Shown: positions 1-4,280 of the stretch, in pieces
Position numbering within the stretch: position 1 is the stretch's first letter
How the letters are laid out: each line of letters starts with the position of its first letter
Assembly (NCBI GenBank): GCA_947165615.1
Contig: CAMVBD010000044.1
Span: forward strand, 1-8,192
Source of the DNA: an uncultured Clostridia bacterium
Lineage (GTDB): Bacteria; Bacillota; Clostridia; Oscillospirales; Acutalibacteraceae
Direction: 5' to 3'
Length of the DNA stretch: 8,192 nt
The notes under the pieces: model-generated
The model's input: only the letters and a program-made list of their open reading frames with translations
Database searches by the model: none
Told to the model about the DNA's origin: nothing
Made by a program: the position numbers and the translations under genes

Positions 1-2
1 GT

Positions 3-668
3 GTTTTTTCTTCTTCCGAAAAACCGGCGCCCGAGGCGGATTTTGCCGAGCGGTTCCGTCGTCTGAACGAAAGCAAAAAGCCGCAGACTTCGGCTTTCCC
101 GACCGCGCGCGTTCTCGGACAGGCGTTCAGGACCTACATCATCGCGGAATGTGAGGATAAACTTTTCATTATAGATAAACACGCCGCCCATGAGCGGATG
201 CTGTTCAACGCCCTGTCAAAAGGAGAAAACGGGTTCCATTCACAGCTTCTGCTTTCACCCGTTCCCGTTCCGCTGTCCGGCGCCGAATACGCGGCGGTCA
301 TCGGAAATCTGGACGTGTTTGCGAAAGCCGGCTATGAGATCGAGGATTTCGGCGGGTCCACCGTGCTTGTCCGGTCCTGTCCCGTGGAACTGACGAAAGA
401 AAACGTCTGCGCTCTCGTACAGGAATTGGCAGGAAAGCTTCTCGCCGGAGACCGGGCTCCGGTGCCGGAAAAACTAAACTGGCTCTGGCATTCCACCGCC
501 TGCCGCGCCGCGATCAAGGGCGGCGATGAGATGACGCTTACCGAAATGCAGAGTTTTACGGACCGCCTGCTGCAGGACCCTGACGTCCGCTACTGCCCGC
601 ACGGCAGACCGGTGCTCTATGAACTGACGCGGCATGAACTGGAAAAACAGTTCGGCAGACTTGGCTGA
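3..668 (+). CDS. mutL: DNA mismatch repair protein MutL, C-terminal part (5' end outside window)
   Basis: The frame is open from base 3 to the TGA at 666-668 and gives the last 221 residues; the N-terminal ATPase (GHKL) half lies upstream of the window. MutL couples mismatch recognition by MutS to strand removal; in bacteria without MutH its C-terminal domain is a latent metal-dependent endonuclease. Seen directly: a polar linker encoded by about the first 105 bases, then the dimerisation/endonuclease domain starting near ARVLGQAFRTYII. The endonuclease motif is at 174-209 and reads DKHAAHERMLFN, against the family pattern DQHA-x2-E-x4-E. Further motifs are ACRAAIKGGD (from 498), CPHGRP (594-611, metal site) and the terminal FGR (651-659). 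The Gln is Lys and the last Glu is Asn, but the metal-binding Asp, His, first Glu and CPHGRP are intact. The stop overlaps the miaA start (TGATG). The family is certain; endonuclease activity is inferred. Confidence 0.95.
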   Translation, partial: VFSSSEKPAPEADFAERFRRLNESKKPQTSAFPTARVLGQAFRTYIIAECEDKLFIIDKHAAHERMLFNALSKGENGFHSQLLLSPVPVPLSGAEYAAVIGNLDVFAKAGYEIEDFGGSTVLVRSCPVELTKENVCALVQELAGKLLAGDRAPVPEKLNWLWHSTACRAAIKGGDEMTLTEMQSFTDRLLQDPDVRYCPHGRPVLYELTRHELEKQFGRLG

Positions 669-1642
669 TGGATACGAACAGGACGCAAAACAAGATCCCC
701 GTGATCGCGGTCGTAGGCCCCACGGCGTCCGGAAAAACGGCGCTTGCGGTCTCGCTTGCAAAGGCTTTGGACGGGGAAGTGATCTCGGCGGATTCCATGC
801 AGATCTACCGGGGAATGGATATCGCCACGGCAAAACCGACGCCCGAAGAAATGGCAGGCGTCCGGCATCACCTGCTCGATTTCGTCGATCCGACCGAGAC
901 CTACAGCGTCAAGCAGTTCTGCGTGGACGCCGGACGCGCCGCAAAAGATATTGCTTCCCGCGGAAAAATGGTCATCGTCGCCGGCGGTACGGGACTTTAC
1001 GTGGACGCGCTTCTCGGCGGCCTGCGTTTTGAGGAAGAACCGGATCATACCGAACTGCGGCAAACGCTGCTTTCCCGGCTGGAAACCGAGGGACGGGAGC
1101 CGCTGATCCGTGAACTCCTGCTTGCCGACCCCGACCTTGAGGGGAAAATCGACCTGCAAAACGACCGCAGACTTCTCCGCGCCTTGGAGGTTTATTTCCT
1201 GACCGGAGAAAAACCGTCTGTGCGCCGATCCCGCGCAAAAACCGGCGAATCGGACTATGATCCCTTCTATCTCGGTCTGTTTTTTCACGACAGACAAGCC
1301 CTTTATGACAGAATTTCTCTTCGTGTCGACCGGATGCTGGAAGCAGGTCTTCTGGATGAAGCAATAACATTTTACCAGAGTCCTTCTTCCGCCACTGCAG
1401 TCGCCGCGATCGGATATAAAGAACTTAAGCCGTATCTTGACGGCGTGATCCCACTTGCTGCGACTGTTGAAAACCTGAAAACCGCGACCCGGCATTATGC
1501 GAAGCGGCAGCTGACGTGGTTCGGCAGAAATCCGGATCTTGTCCGCCTGTACGTCGACGAGCCGGACGCGCGATCCTTGGAAGAACGTGCTTTTGCCAAG
1601 GCCGAACAATTCCTTCTGCAAAGGAGGCATACGAATGCGTGA
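668..1642 (+). CDS. miaA: tRNA dimethylallyltransferase MiaA (tRNA A37 isopentenyltransferase)
   Basis: MiaA transfers a dimethylallyl group from DMAPP to N6 of adenosine 37 in tRNAs reading UNN codons, making i6A, which improves codon-anticodon pairing. The 324 residues are close to the usual length of about 310. Visible motifs are the P-loop GPTASGKT (17-24), DSMQIYRGMDIATAKP (42-57), GGTGLY (106-111), NDRRLLRALE (165-174), AAIGYKE (246-252) and RHYAKRQLTWF (275-285), in the normal family order. The ATG overlaps the mutL stop by one base (TGATG). No good Shine-Dalgarno sequence precedes it, so translation is probably coupled to mutL. The gene ends inside the start region of the next gene. 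No hfq follows, unlike in several bacteria where miaA and hfq are adjacent. Nothing suggests truncation or loss of activity. Confidence 0.97.
   Translation: MDTNRTQNKIPVIAVVGPTASGKTALAVSLAKALDGEVISADSMQIYRGMDIATAKPTPEEMAGVRHHLLDFVDPTETYSVKQFCVDAGRAAKDIASRGKMVIVAGGTGLYVDALLGGLRFEEEPDHTELRQTLLSRLETEGREPLIRELLLADPDLEGKIDLQNDRRLLRALEVYFLTGEKPSVRRSRAKTGESDYDPFYLGLFFHDRQALYDRISLRVDRMLEAGLLDEAITFYQSPSSATAVAAIGYKELKPYLDGVIPLAATVENLKTATRHYAKRQLTWFGRNPDLVRLYVDEPDARSLEERAFAKAEQFLLQRRHTNA
1620..1627 (+). promoter_or_regulatory. Strong Shine-Dalgarno fixing the start of the HlyD-like gene
   Basis: AAAGGAGG lies inside the 3' end of miaA, seven bases before the ATG at 1635. It selects this ATG over the in-frame ATG at 1539, which would extend the protein by 32 residues into miaA without a comparable site and with a sequence unlike an N-terminal cytoplasmic segment. 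Confidence 0.8.
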
Positions 1643-2951
1643 ATACGACGGGACTCCCACCCGTAAAAAAGGAGAAATCAAAAAATTCAATACAAAAAAA
1701 ATCAGACTTACGAATATAGATTTCAACACTTCGAACCCCGTGCTTACAAGGATCGTAATGATTCTGCTGATCGTGACGGTCCTTGTGTACGGCGTATACC
1801 AGTTCATCGTGCTTGAAAAAAACAAGTCGCCGCTAAAAACGCAGACCGCGTTGGAGCGTACAATAACGCGGACCGTGTCTGCGCGCGGCGTCGTTATCCG
1901 GCAGGAAAGCGTATTGCCGTCCGTTGCCTCCGGCACCGTGGTCCCCGCGATCACGAACGGGAGCAAGGTCTCTCAGGGCGATACGGTCGCCAGCGTCTTT
2001 TCTTCCGCGTCGGACGCCGCCAATATCCTGCGATTAAAGGAAGTCGAAAAGGATATCTCTTATTACGAGAATATCGAGTCTTTATCCTTCGGCAGTATGT
2101 ATACGGATATCGAAACGTATCGGCACAATATCTCCAAAAGCCTGTATGCCGTGACGGATCTGATCGAATCGAATCATCTTTCGCTTCTCGGCGACTCGCT
2201 GCAGGAACTCAGCCTTTGGACGACCCGCCGTCAGATCTCGACCGGAACGGTAGTCGACGTCAGCGAACCGCTTTCCAGACTCGAATCGTTAAGAAATCGC
2301 TATACCGGCGCTTATGGGGATTCCAGACTTGTTACGGCAGATCGCTCCGGGTATTACGTCAATATCGTGGACGGGTTTGAATCGAAAACGGATTATGAAG
2401 CCGTCCTGACCATGTCTACCGCGGAAGTGCAGTCGCTTCTGGATCAAACGCCTCAGACCGGGAATACCTACGTCGGAAAACTCATTACCGAATTTAACTG
2501 GTATTACGTATGCATCGCGCCTGAAAAAGAGACCGATCCGCTTCGCGTCGGCAGCACAGTCACGCTGACCTTCCCATCCATGTCCGTCCCAAATATGAAA
2601 ATGACGCTTCGCGCCAAGAATCCGGACGGAACGGGAAATACGGCGCTTGTGTTTTCTTCAAACCTGATGAATGCGGAAGTTGCCTCCCTTCGTCTGGAAA
2701 ACGCCGAGATCCTTTTGGAATCCTTTACGGGATTTCAGGTCGATATGAGCGCTCTGCGTAAAGTTGACGGCGTTGACGGCGTTTATGTTCAGGTCGGCAA
2801 TATCGTTCAGTTCCGTAAAGCAAAAAAAATCTACGCCGAAAATGACATCATTCTGATCGGCGCGGAAGAGGGAGAGTCCGGTTACATCCGTCTGTACGAC
2901 GAAATAATCTTGGAAGGGATCGACTTATATGACGGAAAAATTATCAATTGA
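1635..2951 (+). CDS. HlyD-like membrane-anchored adaptor protein of unknown partner
   Basis: A 438-residue protein with a basic cytoplasmic N-terminus (1-37), one membrane segment (about 38-60, TRIVMILLIVTVLVYGVYQF) and an extracytoplasmic body, so type II topology. Residues about 80-122 look like half of a barrel-sandwich (lipoyl-like) hybrid: a Gly-Thr-Val-Val turn at 100-103, then NGSKVSQGDTVASVF (108-122). A mostly helical stretch with ENIESLSF follows, then a beta-rich part; the protein ends with a YDGKIIN tail. This architecture fits the membrane-fusion-protein (HlyD) superfamily, whose better-known members link an inner-membrane transporter to an export conduit. No transporter gene lies nearby, and the neighbours are yggS, sepF and a DivIVA-domain gene, so a role at the division site or in the envelope is possible, but that is inference. 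It overlaps miaA by 8 bases and yggS by 23. There is no lipobox, so it is not an LspA substrate. The superfamily call is moderately firm; the function is unknown. Confidence 0.75.
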   Translation: MREYDGTPTRKKGEIKKFNTKKIRLTNIDFNTSNPVLTRIVMILLIVTVLVYGVYQFIVLEKNKSPLKTQTALERTITRTVSARGVVIRQESVLPSVASGTVVPAITNGSKVSQGDTVASVFSSASDAANILRLKEVEKDISYYENIESLSFGSMYTDIETYRHNISKSLYAVTDLIESNHLSLLGDSLQELSLWTTRRQISTGTVVDVSEPLSRLESLRNRYTGAYGDSRLVTADRSGYYVNIVDGFESKTDYEAVLTMSTAEVQSLLDQTPQTGNTYVGKLITEFNWYYVCIAPEKETDPLRVGSTVTLTFPSMSVPNMKMTLRAKNPDGTGNTALVFSSNLMNAEVASLRLENAEILLESFTGFQVDMSALRKVDGVDGVYVQVGNIVQFRKAKKIYAENDIILIGAEEGESGYIRLYDEIILEGIDLYDGKIIN

Positions 2952-3654
2952 ATCACGCTTCCGATTCATAGAGGATCAGTATAAAGAGATCCTCGAAAAA
3001 ATAGCGGAGGCGGCTGTAAAAAGCGGAAGAAGTCCTTCGGACGTACGGTTTATGGCTGTCACGAAAACGCATGAACCCGTTCTTATCAATCACGCGCTGT
3101 CCCTCGGTGTTGACCTGATCGGCGAAAACAAGGTGCAGGAACTGCTTAGCAAATGGGAGTATCTTTCCCCGCCGGACGTCGAAAAACACCTGATCGGACA
3201 CTTGCAGTCCAACAAAGTCCGAAAGATCGTCGGCGTCGTTTCCATGATCCAGTCCGTAGATTCCGTCTCTTTGCTGCAGGAAATCGAACGGCAGAGCGCT
3301 CTGAAAGGACTCACGACGGACGTTTTGCTTGAAGTCAATATCGGCGAGGAATCCGCAAAAACCGGTCTTTCGCCCGACTCCGTATTTGCAACGGCTTTTT
3401 CGGTCGAGGCGCTCCCGCACGTCCGGCTGCGCGGACTGATGGCTGTCCCGCCGATTTGCGAGACGGAAGCCGAAATACGCGGATATTTCGCAAAAATGAG
3501 GCGGATCTACGAAGACGTAAAAGCGCTGACCCTCCCGACTGCGGCCATTGACACGCTGTCGCTCGGGATGTCTCAGGATTACGTGCCTGCGATTCTTGAG
3601 GGAAGCACGCTTGTCCGCGTCGGCAGCGCGTTGTTCGGAATGCGGCGCTACTGA
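2929..3654 (+). CDS. yggS: YggS/YlmE-family pyridoxal-5'-phosphate homeostasis protein
   Basis: Cytosolic 241-residue protein of the PLPBP/YggS family, a single alanine-racemase-like barrel that binds PLP and keeps free PLP and amino-acid pools balanced; no catalytic reaction is established for the family. Seen: AVTKTH with the presumed PLP-binding Lys at residue 46, IGENKVQEL (64-72), HLIGHLQSNK (87-96), LLEVNIGEESAKTG in mid-protein, and the C-terminal signature LSLGMSQDYVPAILEGST...RVGSALFG (210-237) that holds the PLP phosphate. The length matches the family (about 230). The ATG lies 23 bases inside the end of the HlyD-like gene, with GGAAGGG at 2912-2918 as ribosome binding site. Its position before sepF reproduces the ylmE-sepF order of Gram-positive division clusters, where it is called ylmE. 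Confidence 0.96.
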   Translation: MTEKLSIESRFRFIEDQYKEILEKIAEAAVKSGRSPSDVRFMAVTKTHEPVLINHALSLGVDLIGENKVQELLSKWEYLSPPDVEKHLIGHLQSNKVRKIVGVVSMIQSVDSVSLLQEIERQSALKGLTTDVLLEVNIGEESAKTGLSPDSVFATAFSVEALPHVRLRGLMAVPPICETEAEIRGYFAKMRRIYEDVKALTLPTAAIDTLSLGMSQDYVPAILEGSTLVRVGSALFGMRRY

Positions 3655-3726
3655 CGCCGGCAAGGTTCTCCTGCAATAAGGTTTTATTTACATAAAAAAC
3701 AGTTTTGATAACAGAAAGGATACGTT
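3655..3726 (+). other. Short non-coding gap before sepF with its ribosome binding site
   Basis: A 72-base AT-rich spacer, the longest non-coding stretch in the window. AGAAAGGA at 3713-3720 is a good Shine-Dalgarno six bases before the sepF ATG. The spacer could hold a promoter for sepF and the DivIVA-domain gene, but no well-spaced -35/-10 pair is visible: TTTACA at 3687 and GATAAC at 3707 are only 14 bases apart. A 5-bp hairpin at 3643-3659 across the yggS stop lacks a T-run and is not a convincing terminator. Confidence 0.5.
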
Positions 3727-4224
3727 ATGAGATTCGGAGAAAAATTCAAAAAAGCGTTTGGCCTGGATACGGATTTGTACGATGACGACGCGGGCTATGA
3801 AGAAGATGAAGAGGAAGAGTACGAAGACCCTGCTCCGGAGCAGCCTCGCAGACCTTCCTACGAACGCCCTGTTCTTCGTCAGCGGGACACGTCGCCGTCC
3901 GTTTCACGCCGCACGCCTACAAAAGTCGTTGACATTCACACGACGGCAAAACTGCAGGTCGTGCTGAAAAAACCGGAGCATTTCGACGAAGCGACCGCAA
4001 TCGCAGACGAACTGCTGGAACGCCGGACCGTTGTTCTCAATCTGGAGGCGACCGCAAAGGATGAAGCCGGAAAACTGATCTGTTTCCTCAGCGGCGTTGC
4101 TTATTCCAACGGCGGCAAACTCAAAAAAATCGCAAACAACACGTATATTATCACGCCCTATAACGTGGACGTTATGGGAGATCTTTTGGATGAACTGGAA
4201 AACAACGGGATGTTTTTCGTTTAA
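3727..4224 (+). CDS. sepF: Cell division protein SepF
   Basis: SepF tethers FtsZ to the membrane and bundles or curves its filaments during septum assembly. The 165-residue protein has the full layout: a short amphipathic N-terminal helix MRFGEKFKKAFGL (1-13, membrane binding), a very acidic linker (about 14-40, with a run of Glu/Asp), a basic/Pro-rich linker (about 41-66), and the globular SepF domain (about 67-160). Conserved family stretches are LKKPEHFDEATAIADEL (80-96), RRTVVLNLE (99-107), CFLSGVAYSNGGKLKKIANN (119-138; glycines 123 and 129-130 are conserved turn positions) and YIITPYNVDVMG (140-151). The start is supported by AGAAAGGA six bases upstream. It follows yggS as in the classical ylmE-sepF order, but no ylmG or ylmH follows; the next gene, after 56 bases, encodes a DivIVA-domain protein. 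Confidence 0.97.
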   Translation: MRFGEKFKKAFGLDTDLYDDDAGYEEDEEEEYEDPAPEQPRRPSYERPVLRQRDTSPSVSRRTPTKVVDIHTTAKLQVVLKKPEHFDEATAIADELLERRTVVLNLEATAKDEAGKLICFLSGVAYSNGGKLKKIANNTYIITPYNVDVMGDLLDELENNGMFFV

Positions 4225-4280
4225 TGCAATATAAACAGCACAGGAAACAGATATCGAAGTTAGGAAAGGATTGATTGCGA

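Noticed and set aside
617..1966. 449-residue open frame on the minus strand across mutL, miaA and the HlyD-like gene
   Set aside because: It runs antisense to three well-recognised genes, has no family resemblance or ribosome binding site, and is explained by codon bias of the + strand genes.
3643..3659. 5-bp hairpin (CGGCG / CGCCG) spanning the yggS stop codon, considered as terminator
   Set aside because: The stem is short and not followed by a T-run, so intrinsic termination is not supported.
3687..3712. Possible promoter TTTACA ... GATAAC before sepF
   Set aside because: The 14-base spacing is too short for a vegetative promoter and the -10 match is poor.
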